The notes under the pieces: model-generated
The model's input: the letters and a program-made list of their open reading frames with translations, nothing else
Database searches by the model: none
What the model was told of the DNA's origin: nothing
Translations under genes and position numbers: made by a program
Shown: one piece after another, positions 44,327-53,462 of the stretch
Layout of the letters: every line of letters starts with the position of its first letter
How positions within the stretch are numbered: the first letter of the stretch is position 1
DNA from: Planctomycetaceae bacterium
Lineage (GTDB): Bacteria; Planctomycetota; Planctomycetia; Planctomycetales; Planctomycetaceae
Direction of reading: 5' to 3'
Assembly: GCA_024742875.1 (NCBI GenBank)
Contig: JANSXP010000001.1
Coordinates: 496,001-560,000, forward strand
Length of the DNA stretch: 64,000 bases

Positions 44327-46367
44327 TCTGCTGCAGCAGCCTGTCACGGCCTCTGAATTGCAGCAACTGGGTCTGACGACTGCCAGAGCGACTGATCTGG
44401 CCGACCGCGTGGCGGTGGCGATGCAGCAGTCGACACCTCAGAACTGCTGGCAGGCGATTAGCAGCGCGCTGCAGCCAGCCGATGCGTTTGCCGTACATCA
44501 GTGGCTGTACGCCAGCGTCTACCGGGACGGTAAAGTTCCCGGAGCCGCCTGGATTCCGCAACCGGACGATATCGCGTCGGCTCACGTCACCCGGCTGGCG
44601 GCGTCGCTGGGACTGCCCGATTATCCGGCGCTCTACGAGTGGTCGATCGCTCATCGTGCCGCGTACTGGCAGGCGGTTGTCAGCGAGCTGGCAATCCGCT
44701 TTTCTGATCAGCCGGCGCAGAACACTTATCCCGCGGACGATCCGCACGCATGGCTGCCGTCCAGACGGTTCAATATTGTTGACAGTTGTTTTTCTGCGGC
44801 CGCCGACAGGCCGGCCATTGTCTGTCGTGAGGAATCCGGACACCAGACGGTGACGACCTATGGCGAGCTTCTGCAGCGGGTCAATCGCGTAGCCGGCGGG
44901 TTGCGGGAGGCGGGACTGGTCCCCGGAGATCGCGTGGGCATGATGCTGCCGATGACGACCGAGGCGGTGGCCGCCTATCTGGGGACGATCAAAGCCGGAT
45001 GTGTTCCGGTCTCCATTGCCGAGAGTTTTGCGGCTCCGGAAATTGCCGTTCGTCTGCGTCTTTCCGAAGCCAAAGCCATATTCCTAGTGGATGTGGTGCG
45101 GCGGGCCGGACGGCAGCTGCCCTGTTACGACAAGTTTCTGGCCTCCGAACATCGGGCGACGGCCATCGTGCTGCCGGCCACGTCAGACACCGCAGAGTTG
45201 CGTGATGGGGACGTGTCATGGTCGCAGTTCTTATCGACTGTCACAGACTTCACGTCAGTTGTCGGCGAGGCGACCGACGAAGTCAACATTCTGTTCTCCT
45301 CCGGCACTACCGGAGAGCCCAAGGCGATTCCGTGGTCGCACTCCACACCACTCAAGTGCGCAGCGGACGCTCGCTACCACCACAATATCGGGACGGACAG
45401 CGTTGTCGCCTGGCCAACGAGTCTGGGCTGGATGATGGGGCCATGGCTCATTTTTGCCACGCTCCTCAATCGGGGCACCATGGCCCTGTTTGACGGTGCG
45501 CCCAACAGTCCTGCCTTTTGCCGCTTCGTGGAGCAGGCCGGGGTGACGATGCTGGGCGTGATTCCCAGTCTCGTGCGGGCGTGGCGTACCGGTGACATGC
45601 TGTCAGGCGTGAACTGGACGGGCATCGACGCCTTCAGTTCCACGGGCGAATGCTCCAGTGAGGAGGATATGCTGTATCTGATGGCGCAGGCTGGTTACCG
45701 ACCCGTGATTGAATATTGCGGCGGTACAGAAATTGGCGGGGGATACATCACGAGCACGATCGTTCAGGCCAACCGCCCATCGTGCTTCTCGACGCCCGCT
45801 CTGGGGATCGACCTGGTGCTGCTGGATCAGGGTCGGGTGGCCAGGCAGGGGGAAGTGTTTCTCGCAGGCCCGTCCATCGGCCTTTCGCAGCGACTGCTCA
45901 ACGCGGATCACGAACAGATTTACTTTGCCGACACGCCGGATCTGCCTGGGCTTTCGCGGCTGCGACGTCACGGTGACGAGATGGAGCAACCGGCGGCCGA
46001 CGTCTATCGAGCCGGCGGTCGCACGGATGATTCCATGAATCTGGGGGGCATCAAAGTCAGTGCGGTGGAGCTGGAACGCTGCCTGAATCAGTTAAACGGC
46101 GTACGGGAATGTGCGGCCGTTGCGTGTGCGACCGACGGCGGACCCTCCGAACTGGTGATCTGTGTGGTTCCCGAAGAGGGGCCGGTGACGCGTGCGGACA
46201 TCTCGCCTGAACGGCTGCAGCCGCTGATGCAGCAGGCCATCAGCAGTCAGATCAACCCCCTGTTTCGCGTGCGAAAAGTGCTGCTGCTGGATCAGCTGCC
46301 CCGCACAGCCTCCAACAAAGTGATGAGAAGACAGCTGCGAGACACGGTATCCGCCGCGCATCGCTGA
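44307..46367 (+). CDS. AMP-forming acyl-CoA synthetase, possible acetoacetate-CoA ligase
   Basis: 686 residues from GTG 44307, inside the fahA end, with GAGGTGA upstream. The AMP-binding core shows the P-loop-like FSSGTTGEPKAIPWSH, the adenine/acid-site SSTGECSSEED and YCGGTEIGGGY, and the C-terminal NxxGxK-type hinge region (DDSMNLGGIKVSAVE). A roughly 160-residue N-terminal helical part resembles long acetyl- or acetoacetyl-CoA synthetases and plant AAE17/18-like enzymes. Its coupling to fumarylacetoacetase suggests that it activates the acetoacetate released there, feeding the thiolase at 33915. Substrate is inferred from context only. Confidence 0.85.
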   Translation: MKLRPRDLLQQPVTASELQQLGLTTARATDLADRVAVAMQQSTPQNCWQAISSALQPADAFAVHQWLYASVYRDGKVPGAAWIPQPDDIASAHVTRLAASLGLPDYPALYEWSIAHRAAYWQAVVSELAIRFSDQPAQNTYPADDPHAWLPSRRFNIVDSCFSAAADRPAIVCREESGHQTVTTYGELLQRVNRVAGGLREAGLVPGDRVGMMLPMTTEAVAAYLGTIKAGCVPVSIAESFAAPEIAVRLRLSEAKAIFLVDVVRRAGRQLPCYDKFLASEHRATAIVLPATSDTAELRDGDVSWSQFLSTVTDFTSVVGEATDEVNILFSSGTTGEPKAIPWSHSTPLKCAADARYHHNIGTDSVVAWPTSLGWMMGPWLIFATLLNRGTMALFDGAPNSPAFCRFVEQAGVTMLGVIPSLVRAWRTGDMLSGVNWTGIDAFSSTGECSSEEDMLYLMAQAGYRPVIEYCGGTEIGGGYITSTIVQANRPSCFSTPALGIDLVLLDQGRVARQGEVFLAGPSIGLSQRLLNADHEQIYFADTPDLPGLSRLRRHGDEMEQPAADVYRAGGRTDDSMNLGGIKVSAVELERCLNQLNGVRECAAVACATDGGPSELVICVVPEEGPVTRADISPERLQPLMQQAISSQINPLFRVRKVLLLDQLPRTASNKVMRRQLRDTVSAAHR

Positions 46368-46414
46368 AGCGGTCCGCAGCGTTCGCGTTGAGTGAGCGCG
46401 GCGGGCGGTGACCG

Positions 46415-47242
46415 TCATTCCGGCGCAAGCAGCAGCTGCATCTGTCGCGCATACCGCTCTCCCAGCAGCAACTGGCTGCGGGCATCAAAGTGCGTGCCGC
46501 TGTCCCAGGTGGTGGTGTCTTTGGCAGAAACAAAACCCACTGTCGAGTCGGCGGCCGCTACCTCCTGTGTGGCTGTTCGGACGCTGTCGCGTTTGCCGTT
46601 GTCAAACACCTCGCCGGTGACGATCGGCAAATCTGCGATGCCCACGTCTTCACGGATTCGTGCCACGAACGTTGTCAGCTGAGTGCGGTATGTCTGCCGC
46701 GTCTGTTTGGCGTCGGACTCCCCCTGATGCCACAGCAGCCCGCGAACTTGGAAAGAGTGCCCCTGCTGCTCCAGTTGCTCTGTGGCCAATCGAATCGTCT
46801 CGATCAAGTCGCGGTACTGGCGGCCCTGGGTTTCCGGCTTTCCCCTGACGCCCGGATTCCAGTCGGCACGCAGGCTGGTTCCCCCCTTTGAGCCTTTAAT
46901 GAGGGCCAGCGCCTGGCCGGGAAATCGGGCCCTCATTGTGCGTGCGAAACCGATCTCGGGGCCGAATTTTGGCGAAGGCAGCCGGTCTTTGAAACGCGGA
47001 GGCACACTGAACCCCGGGCTCAGCGGCTTCCACGTTTCACTGGAGGCGAGGGCGTTACGATAAAAGATAATGCACTGGTCGACCGGCTGCTGCTGTTCGG
47101 CGGGCAGGTCGGCCGTGAGCCCACGGCCATCCATGTTGGACTGACCTGCCAGCAGATACACATGATACTCTGTGGCAGGCAGGGGGGCTGGCTGGTGGGC
47201 AAACAGAAACAGTGTTGAAGCGATGGCAAAAAACGACTTCAC
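46415..47242 (-). CDS. Secreted SASA-family esterase (sialate O-acetylesterase-like)
   Basis: 275 residues from GTG 47242, the start that leaves a clean signal peptide (KSFFAIASTLFLFAHQ, cleavage near residue 24). The SGNH-type GQSNMDG gives Ser35 as nucleophile, WHQGESD carries the block-III-like Gly-Glu, and the C-terminal DSGTHFD supplies the Asp/His pair. Family members remove O-acetyl groups from sialate or plant glycans. It converges with the ligase gene, 47 bases apart, and fits the sulfatase-rich polysaccharide setting. Confidence 0.88.
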   Translation of the reverse strand: MKSFFAIASTLFLFAHQPAPLPATEYHVYLLAGQSNMDGRGLTADLPAEQQQPVDQCIIFYRNALASSETWKPLSPGFSVPPRFKDRLPSPKFGPEIGFARTMRARFPGQALALIKGSKGGTSLRADWNPGVRGKPETQGRQYRDLIETIRLATEQLEQQGHSFQVRGLLWHQGESDAKQTRQTYRTQLTTFVARIREDVGIADLPIVTGEVFDNGKRDSVRTATQEVAAADSTVGFVSAKDTTTWDSGTHFDARSQLLLGERYARQMQLLLAPE

Positions 47243-47354
47243 AGGATCATCTCTCAGGGGTCGGGAGTGTCGCGGCGTGACGGGCTGCCGGGCGAGCAAG
47301 CGTAACGGAAATCAGGTTCACCTGCCCGCCCTCGCCATCGAATTCAGAGCCGCC

Positions 47355-48569
47355 TCACATTCGCAGTCCGCCAAATCCGTTTCCATAGCGCTGCTGCAGC
47401 CCGCGCAGTTCGTCTCTCTGCAGGTCGTTCCCAGCCAGCAGCACCTCTGTCCGCTCATTATGTGCGGAGGCGAGCGCTTCGGCGCCTTCGTTCCGGATGG
47501 CATTGCAGGACAGGTCAAGGCGTCGCAGTTGTTGATAGACGGGGTGTTCCGCCAGCCAGGTCGCACCAGCACACTGGAGTTTGTTGTCACTTAGCTCAAG
47601 AACTTCCAGCTGCGGGTAGCCGTCCACAATGGCCGGCAGGTGTTCGTCGGTCAATGAGGTGCGCAGCCTGAGCCAGCTCAGAGATGGCGGCCGTTCGACC
47701 ATAAAGGCGTCGCGGGAAAGCTGACTGTTATTCAGGCACAGTTTGACCAGCTGCTGCGAGCACGCGTGCTGCTGGAAGGCGGCCAGCGCAGCACCACTGA
47801 ACCGTCCGGTCAGGCTCAGGGACCTCAGCTGGCTGACGGTCTGTTGTTCCGAGAGTGCGGCCAGGCTGCCGTCGCCCAAAAACGTTTCCCCGGTATCCAG
47901 TGAACGCAGTGCCGGAAACGACACGTCCTGCAGAAGATCCAGCAGTGTCGGCGCACGCAGATCACCTTCACTGATGATCAACTGCTGCAGAGAGTCTGTT
48001 CTGAGGGATCGCAGGGCCGCACTCACCAGATCGTTCACAACGGCAGTCTGCCGGGGGCGAAACCGCAGCTCAAGTGTTTCCAGATGCTGCAGGTGAGCAC
48101 TGGAGAAAAAACGAACATACTCGGGAATGCTGCTTTCGACACAAAACGTCAGGTGACGAATCTGATTCCACTCTTGCGCACGGGCGAGTGCTTCCAGTCG
48201 CGTAGCTCGCCCTTCGATCGCCAGCGACGTGATGGGGGCGGTGCGAAACAGTGACGAACGACATTTGAGAAAAGCCGAGATAGACAGGGAGACGCCTGAG
48301 TAAAAGCCGCCCTCAGAGCACAACGGCGGGCATCCGTCCGGCAACCGCCCGAAGAAAGCGAAGTCCGCTACACGCTGAGCCTGTCGTTCCCGCCAGGCCA
48401 GTTCAATTCGCAGTGGATCCCAGACCGGCACGCGTTCGCGGTCCAGCTGGGCCCGGATCAACTCAGCACGAGCGTCTTCGCGTTCTTCCAGATAGTCGGC
48501 AAACACCATTCGCAACCCCTCGTCGTGGGGCTGGTTAATGATTTCCTTTGTGAATGTGGGGATGTCCAC
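47355..48569 (-). CDS. TIGR02996-domain leucine-rich-repeat protein
   Basis: 404 residues from GTG 48569, with AGGAG six bases upstream. The first 45 residues match the repeat-companion domain TIGR02996 (DEGLRMVFADYLEEREDARAE). The remainder contains leucine-rich repeats, clearest near residues 310-380 (LEVLELSDNKL, LRRLDLSCNAIRNEGAEALA), in the ribonuclease-inhibitor style. Such proteins are expanded in planctomycetes and myxobacteria and are thought to bind partner proteins; no partner is known. It follows the sulfatase by 24 bases. Confidence 0.85.
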   Translation of the reverse strand: MDIPTFTKEIINQPHDEGLRMVFADYLEEREDARAELIRAQLDRERVPVWDPLRIELAWRERQAQRVADFAFFGRLPDGCPPLCSEGGFYSGVSLSISAFLKCRSSLFRTAPITSLAIEGRATRLEALARAQEWNQIRHLTFCVESSIPEYVRFFSSAHLQHLETLELRFRPRQTAVVNDLVSAALRSLRTDSLQQLIISEGDLRAPTLLDLLQDVSFPALRSLDTGETFLGDGSLAALSEQQTVSQLRSLSLTGRFSGAALAAFQQHACSQQLVKLCLNNSQLSRDAFMVERPPSLSWLRLRTSLTDEHLPAIVDGYPQLEVLELSDNKLQCAGATWLAEHPVYQQLRRLDLSCNAIRNEGAEALASAHNERTEVLLAGNDLQRDELRGLQQRYGNGFGGLRM

Positions 48570-48593
48570 GCAAGGCTCCTGCGCAACAGCTGG

Positions 48594-50150
48594 CTAGCGA
48601 CGCGCGGGAAACGGGGGAGCTTCGAACTCAGTTCGCAGTCGCAGGAACTCCGCCTCGAGCTCGGCTCTGGTCTGTCGGTAGTCGACCGATGCATGCACAC
48701 TTTGCAGTTCCTGCGGATCCCGCTGCAGGTCAAACAGATTCCATTCGTCGGTGAGAGGAAAGTAGATCAGCTTGTGCCGATCGGTCCGCACGCCAAAGTG
48801 CTGCGGCACGGCGTGCTCTCCCAGTTCGTAGTACGCGTAGTACAGTGACGATCTCCAGTGGGAATCGTCGCCCTTCATGAGGGGGACCAGCGATCGTCCC
48901 TGGACGTCGTCGGGGCAGGGCAGGCCGGCGATCTGCAGAAAAGTGGGCGCGTAGTCGATGTTCTGAATCAAACCCGAGGGGCGGGAACCGGGACGAATGT
49001 GGCCCGGCCAGCGGGCCAGAAAGGGCATACGAAAGGACTCTTCAAACATCCATCGTTTGTCATACCAGCCGTGCTCTCCGAGAAAGAACCCCTGGTCTGA
49101 GGAGTAGATCACGATGGTGTTGTCGGTCAGATCGTGCCGGTCCAGATAGTCGAGCATGCGGCCCACGCTTTCATCCACGGCGCGGACCGTACTCAGGTAG
49201 TTTTTGATGTACCGCTGGTACTTCCAGCGAACCACGTCTTCGTCACTCAGTTTTCCGGCTGCAAAGTCGGCGAGAAACAGCTTGTTGCGAGGACCAAAGT
49301 AGGCATCCCACTTTGCCTTCTGGCTGTCGGTCATGCGGTTGTATTCCGGAGTGCCGTAGCGATCCGGTTTGGGGAGCTGCACGCTGCCGCGTTCGTCTTT
49401 GCGAACCTTGGCGTCGTAGGCCCAGTCGAAGTGGCGATCAATCTCCATCTCATTGCCCCGCAGTGTGCTGCTGCGGTTGGCGTAATCATCGAACAGCGTC
49501 GCGGGCTCGGGTATGGTCACGTCATCAAGAACGCCCAGGTGTCGCAGCGCGGGAGAAAACGTGCGATGGGGCGCCTTGTGCTGGCACATCAGAAAAAAGG
49601 GCTTTGTCGGATCCCGCTGCTCAAGCCAGCTGATCGCTTTGTCTGTGGTCAGATCGGTGGCGTATCCTTCGAACTTTTTGCGGCTGCCATCCATTTGGAT
49701 GAACACCGGGTTGTAGTAGTTGCCCTGGCCGGGAAACACTTCCCAGTGGTCGAAGCCCTCGGGACTGGACTTCAGGTGCCATTTGCCAATGACGGCCGTG
49801 CTGTACCCGCCCTGCTGAAGTTCTTTGGCGACCGTCCATTGCGTGGCATCAAAATTGTTACCGTTGCGCATGAAACCATTCTTGTGACTGTGTTTGCCCG
49901 TAAGAATCGTGGCGCGTGACGGCCCGCAGATGGAGTTGGCGCAGAACGAATTCAGAAACACGCTGCCTTCTTTGGCGATGCGGTCGATATGGGGTGTGGG
50001 CGCCACGTCGGCCAGTGGTCCGCCGTAAGCGGAAATCGCGTTGATGGCATGGTCGTCAGAAAACAGAAACAGAATGTTCGGACGATCGGCGGCCGTTGCG
50101 TTTGCCGCCAGCAGCAGTACGACCGTCAGACGAAAGAGCAGAAGACGCAT
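48594..50150 (-). CDS. Secreted sulfatase, heparan N-sulfatase/arylsulfatase-like
   Basis: 518 residues from ATG 50150 (AGGGAA upstream) with a signal peptide MRLLLFRLTVVLLLAA. The metal-site SDDH lies at 31-34, the CGPSR signature at 75-79 with Cys75 as predicted formylglycine, and GKWHLKSSPEGFDHW and SSDQGFFLGEHGWYDKR give the distal metal ligands. The last pattern is typical of S1 sulfatases on glycosaminoglycan-like or algal substrates. It is cotranscribed with the LRR gene downstream and divergent from PhoD. Confidence 0.92.
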   Translation of the reverse strand: MRLLLFRLTVVLLLAANATAADRPNILFLFSDDHAINAISAYGGPLADVAPTPHIDRIAKEGSVFLNSFCANSICGPSRATILTGKHSHKNGFMRNGNNFDATQWTVAKELQQGGYSTAVIGKWHLKSSPEGFDHWEVFPGQGNYYNPVFIQMDGSRKKFEGYATDLTTDKAISWLEQRDPTKPFFLMCQHKAPHRTFSPALRHLGVLDDVTIPEPATLFDDYANRSSTLRGNEMEIDRHFDWAYDAKVRKDERGSVQLPKPDRYGTPEYNRMTDSQKAKWDAYFGPRNKLFLADFAAGKLSDEDVVRWKYQRYIKNYLSTVRAVDESVGRMLDYLDRHDLTDNTIVIYSSDQGFFLGEHGWYDKRWMFEESFRMPFLARWPGHIRPGSRPSGLIQNIDYAPTFLQIAGLPCPDDVQGRSLVPLMKGDDSHWRSSLYYAYYELGEHAVPQHFGVRTDRHKLIYFPLTDEWNLFDLQRDPQELQSVHASVDYRQTRAELEAEFLRLRTEFEAPPFPARR

Positions 50151-50394
50151 AAGATTTCCCTGAATGCTTTGAACCCCGGCGAGGCTGACAGAAGTGACGG
50201 CTCCCAACACATACCCGTCTCTCAACAGACGACAGCTGTCGCCCTGTCATGGTTTCACAGCATAGCCATTCCCGCTCTTCACACCAGTACACGAAAGCCG
50301 GATCGCTGGCAGCAGATTGAGCGAGGCGGTACTCTCATTGGCCGCTCGTGTGTTCTGCGGGCAGATTCCTTTGGTCGTTTGGAAGGCTGTTGTC

Positions 50395-51921
50395 ATGAAG
50401 CGTCGTCCTTTTCTGCTGTCTCTGGGCGCCCTGATGTCACCTCTGACTCGGCTGTTGGCAGGCAGCTTCACACGGCCGGCCACTGCGGAAGCGATTGCCC
50501 CGAAGTTTCGCGTCACCCTTCCGGAAGCTCACAAAGGCACGCTGGCCATCGACACGAAACTGCTGGACAGCTACGGCCCGCCACCGGAGCCTCTGCGGCA
50601 GTACTATCTTGATGCGCGAGCCGCGTTTTTTGAGAACGCACAGGCTGGCTTTCAGGACGCGGCCATTGTGGATCTGGCGCAAAGTCATCAGGTACCCTTC
50701 ATGGGAGGGCCGATGCTCGGTGACCTGACAGGCGAAGGGGTCACCGTCTGGCTGCGACCCGCTTCCCGTGCTCCGATCACTGTGCGAGCGGGAGGTCAGA
50801 GTGTGGAACTCCGTCAGCCGGTGCCTGGAGAAGACTCCCGACTTCGGCTCAGGGGACTCCAGCCGGCCACCCGCTATTCCTACCAGGTGGAACTGGGCGG
50901 CACAGAGGTGGCGCAGGGGCAGTTCACGACTGCACCACAGGAGCAGTCGCCGGAAAAATTTCGCGTGGCCTTTGGTTCCTGCTGCCACAAGATCGGCGTG
51001 CACAACCCCAATCTGTTCAGCCAGATCGTGCAGCGGCAGCCGCACGTGATGATGCTGCTGGGCGACATTGCCGTCGATGATCGCAATAACGAAATCAACA
51101 TGCACTGCGCCGACTATCAGCTGCGTGATGTGTCCACTGCCTGGCGTCACCTTGCCTCTCACGTGCCACTGTATGCCTCCTGGGATGATCACGATTATTT
51201 TGACAACGACCTGAGCGGCATCCCGAAGCGGTACACGGCCGAAGACCGCGATCGCGTGCGGGCGGTTTGGAAGCAGAACTGGAACAATCCGACTGTCCCC
51301 AATGGCCGCAAAGGCATCTACTTCAATTCCCGGGTGGGGCCGGTCGAGATCATCATGCTGGATACGCGGTCGTATCGCAGCGGCAAACAGCGGCGGCAGT
51401 ACGGCTCTTATCTGGGGGATCGACAGCTGGAGTGGCTGAAACAGACGCTGAAGGACTCGACTGCGCCGTTTAAGATCATCAGCAGTGGCACGATGTGGAG
51501 TGACTATGTCAGTCGGGCCAAAGACTCGTGGGGCAGCTGGGACACTCAGGCGCGTGAGGAAATATTCGGACTGATCGAACAGGAGAACATTGGTGGCGTG
51601 CTGCTGGTCAGCGGAGATCGTCACGGTGCCCGCGCTTTTCGCATCCCCCGGGAATCCGGTCATACGTTCTATGAGTTTGAGCCGGCGACGCTGGGAGGAG
51701 TTTCCGGTCCGGCCGGCCTGGTGAAGGATTGCCCGGAACAGCTGTTTGGCTACAGTGGCCAGGATGCCGCCGGTCAGAACTTTGTGGCGTGTGGCGAGTT
51801 TACATTTGACATGGCGACGAAAGATCCGCAGGTCACTTTCCGACTGATCACCGAGCACGGACACGTCAAAGAGCAGATCGCGCTGTCGCTGAGTGACCTG
51901 ACGCCCGCTCAGGGGATCTGA
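50395..51921 (+). CDS. PhoD-like metallophosphatase (alkaline phosphatase D family)
   Basis: 508 residues from ATG 50395 with GGAAGG upstream. The N-terminus MKRRPFLLSLGALM looks like a Tat signal, as usual for PhoD. After an Fn3-like N-terminal domain (LRGLQPATRYSYQVELGG), the metallophosphatase domain shows FGSCCHK, LLGDIAVDD, SWDDHDYFDND and LVSGDRHGARAF, which bind the catalytic metals. Family enzymes hydrolyse phosphate mono- or diesters outside the cytoplasm and are often induced by phosphate starvation. The stop overlaps the next gene by one base. Confidence 0.92.
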   Translation: MKRRPFLLSLGALMSPLTRLLAGSFTRPATAEAIAPKFRVTLPEAHKGTLAIDTKLLDSYGPPPEPLRQYYLDARAAFFENAQAGFQDAAIVDLAQSHQVPFMGGPMLGDLTGEGVTVWLRPASRAPITVRAGGQSVELRQPVPGEDSRLRLRGLQPATRYSYQVELGGTEVAQGQFTTAPQEQSPEKFRVAFGSCCHKIGVHNPNLFSQIVQRQPHVMMLLGDIAVDDRNNEINMHCADYQLRDVSTAWRHLASHVPLYASWDDHDYFDNDLSGIPKRYTAEDRDRVRAVWKQNWNNPTVPNGRKGIYFNSRVGPVEIIMLDTRSYRSGKQRRQYGSYLGDRQLEWLKQTLKDSTAPFKIISSGTMWSDYVSRAKDSWGSWDTQAREEIFGLIEQENIGGVLLVSGDRHGARAFRIPRESGHTFYEFEPATLGGVSGPAGLVKDCPEQLFGYSGQDAAGQNFVACGEFTFDMATKDPQVTFRLITEHGHVKEQIALSLSDLTPAQGI

Positions 51922-52238
51922 TGTCTCGTCCGGATCGTCAGCAGCGTCGAGAACGGCTTCGTCAGTTGAAGCGCGAACAAATGAACGCGGCATTTGCCGC
52001 GTTGCCGGCAACGGACGAGCAACTGCAGCAGTTCTTTGATGGTGTGTTGCTCAGCCTGCAGCAATCTGGCTGTGATCACACGCGGCGGTTTGCCATCGAG
52101 CAGATTCACCACATCGGGCTGAACGAATCGCGAGTGCTGGGCTGGCTGGACGATAACAGCGGCTTTTGTGACTGCGAGATTCAGGCGAACGCTCGACAGG
52201 CGTGGGAAGTCTGTCGGGATGGTCGTTCGGTCCTTTAG
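51921..52238 (+). CDS. Small DUF2695-like protein
   Basis: The 105-residue product has a basic N-terminal helix followed by a domain with CDHTRRFAIEQI and the C-terminal GWLDDNSGFCDCEIQANA, which matches the DUF2695 pattern (CDHT followed by GxCDCEV) as I recall it. Three Cys and one His could bind a metal. It overlaps the PhoD stop by one base (TGATG). Function is unknown. Confidence 0.7.
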   Translation: MSRPDRQQRRERLRQLKREQMNAAFAALPATDEQLQQFFDGVLLSLQQSGCDHTRRFAIEQIHHIGLNESRVLGWLDDNSGFCDCEIQANARQAWEVCRDGRSVL

Positions 52239-52254
52239 CGTTCGGTCCTTTAGC
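52225..52254 (+). repeat. 15-bp tandem duplication at the 3' end of the DUF2695-like gene
   Basis: GTTCGGTCCTTTAGC occurs twice head to tail (52225-52239 and 52240-52254). The first copy contains the stop codon TAG at 52236-52238. It looks like a recent slippage or duplication event with no effect on the reading frame. Confidence 0.9.
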
Positions 52255-52348
52255 GTTTGGCCTCCTGCCGTCGAACTTTTTATGGCGGCCTGATTTCGTT
52301 AAGCCGTCTCGTGCAGGAAGGCCGACTGACGAATGCTGACCACCTCCC

Positions 52349-53302
52349 TCAGGAAGTCACGGCCAGCTTTTCGGCCACGAGTGTTTCCAGTTTTCGCTGG
52401 TCGGCAGCAAAGCGGCGTATTCCATCGCTCAGCTTGTCGGTGGCCATGGCGTCTTCGTTCATCAACCATCGAAAAGTGGTCTCATCAACGTCTGTCAGCG
52501 TGACAGCAGGAGCCGCCTTTGCGCTTTCGACCGACAGTTTGATGGGCAGCTCGCCGGTGGTTTCACCCAGTTCCTGCAGCAGGGCAGGAGAAATGGTGAG
52601 CAGATCGCAGCCTGCCAGCTCTGTGATCTGGCCCGTGTTTCGAAAACTGGCTCCCATCACTTCGGTGGCGATGCCCCGCTGCTTGAAGCTGTGATAGATC
52701 TCGGTCACAGAGGCGACGCCCGGATCGCTGGCTGCAGTGAACGGCTGGTCGGTGCTGGCCTTGTACCAGTCCAGAATACGACCGACAAATGGCGAAATCA
52801 GTGTTGCCCCGCCTTCGCCGCAGGCCACTGCCTGGGCCAGTGAAAACAGCAGCGTCATGTTGCAGTGAATGCCCTCTTTTTCCAGCTGGATGCCAGCCTG
52901 AATGCCTTCCCATGTGGACGCCAGTTTGATCAGAATACGTTCCCGCGCAACTCCCTCCGCTTCGTACAGTTGGATCAGCCGCCGACCTTTGGCCACGCTG
53001 GCAGCCGTGTCAAAGGACAGACGCGCGTCGACCTCTGTGGAGACGCGACCGGGCACCACCTGCAGAATTTCCAGGCCAAAACGTACGGCGATGCGGTCCA
53101 GCGCGTCCTCCACGTCTGCGACGCCGCCACTGAGAGTCGCGTCAATCAGCGGCTCGTATTCGGCCTGGGTGGCGGCTTTGAGAATCAGCGACGGATTGGT
53201 CGTCGCATCGATCGGCGCAAATTCTTTGATCGACTGAAAATCGCCGGAGTCGGCCACGACTGTGGTGACGGACTTCAGCTGGTCAAGAACAGAGGCGGAC
53301 AT
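52349..53302 (-). CDS. tal: Transaldolase
   Basis: 317 residues from ATG 53302. The family start is [30 protein letters not shown]-like, and the Schiff-base Lys126 lies in [11 protein letters not shown]. Further matches are [25 protein letters not shown] and [11 protein letters not shown]. It is the classical TalB-length form (about 317 residues) of the non-oxidative pentose phosphate pathway, moving dihydroxyacetone units between sugar phosphates. No pathway partner is adjacent. Confidence 0.96.
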   Translation of the reverse strand: MSASVLDQLKSVTTVVADSGDFQSIKEFAPIDATTNPSLILKAATQAEYEPLIDATLSGGVADVEDALDRIAVRFGLEILQVVPGRVSTEVDARLSFDTAASVAKGRRLIQLYEAEGVARERILIKLASTWEGIQAGIQLEKEGIHCNMTLLFSLAQAVACGEGGATLISPFVGRILDWYKASTDQPFTAASDPGVASVTEIYHSFKQRGIATEVMGASFRNTGQITELAGCDLLTISPALLQELGETTGELPIKLSVESAKAAPAVTLTDVDETTFRWLMNEDAMATDKLSDGIRRFAADQRKLETLVAEKLAVTS

Positions 53303-53462
53303 CTGGATTCCTGTGGTGAAGAGTGTAGCGAACAGCCAGTCGGTCGATCCTGTGGTCACGGCAGGCGATTGTCAATCGGCCGGTCCAGCATTGCCGTGCA
53401 GATGAGGGCAGACCTCCATCCCTTCCGGCGCCGCCTGACAGACAGGCTTAGCGGACCTGTGC

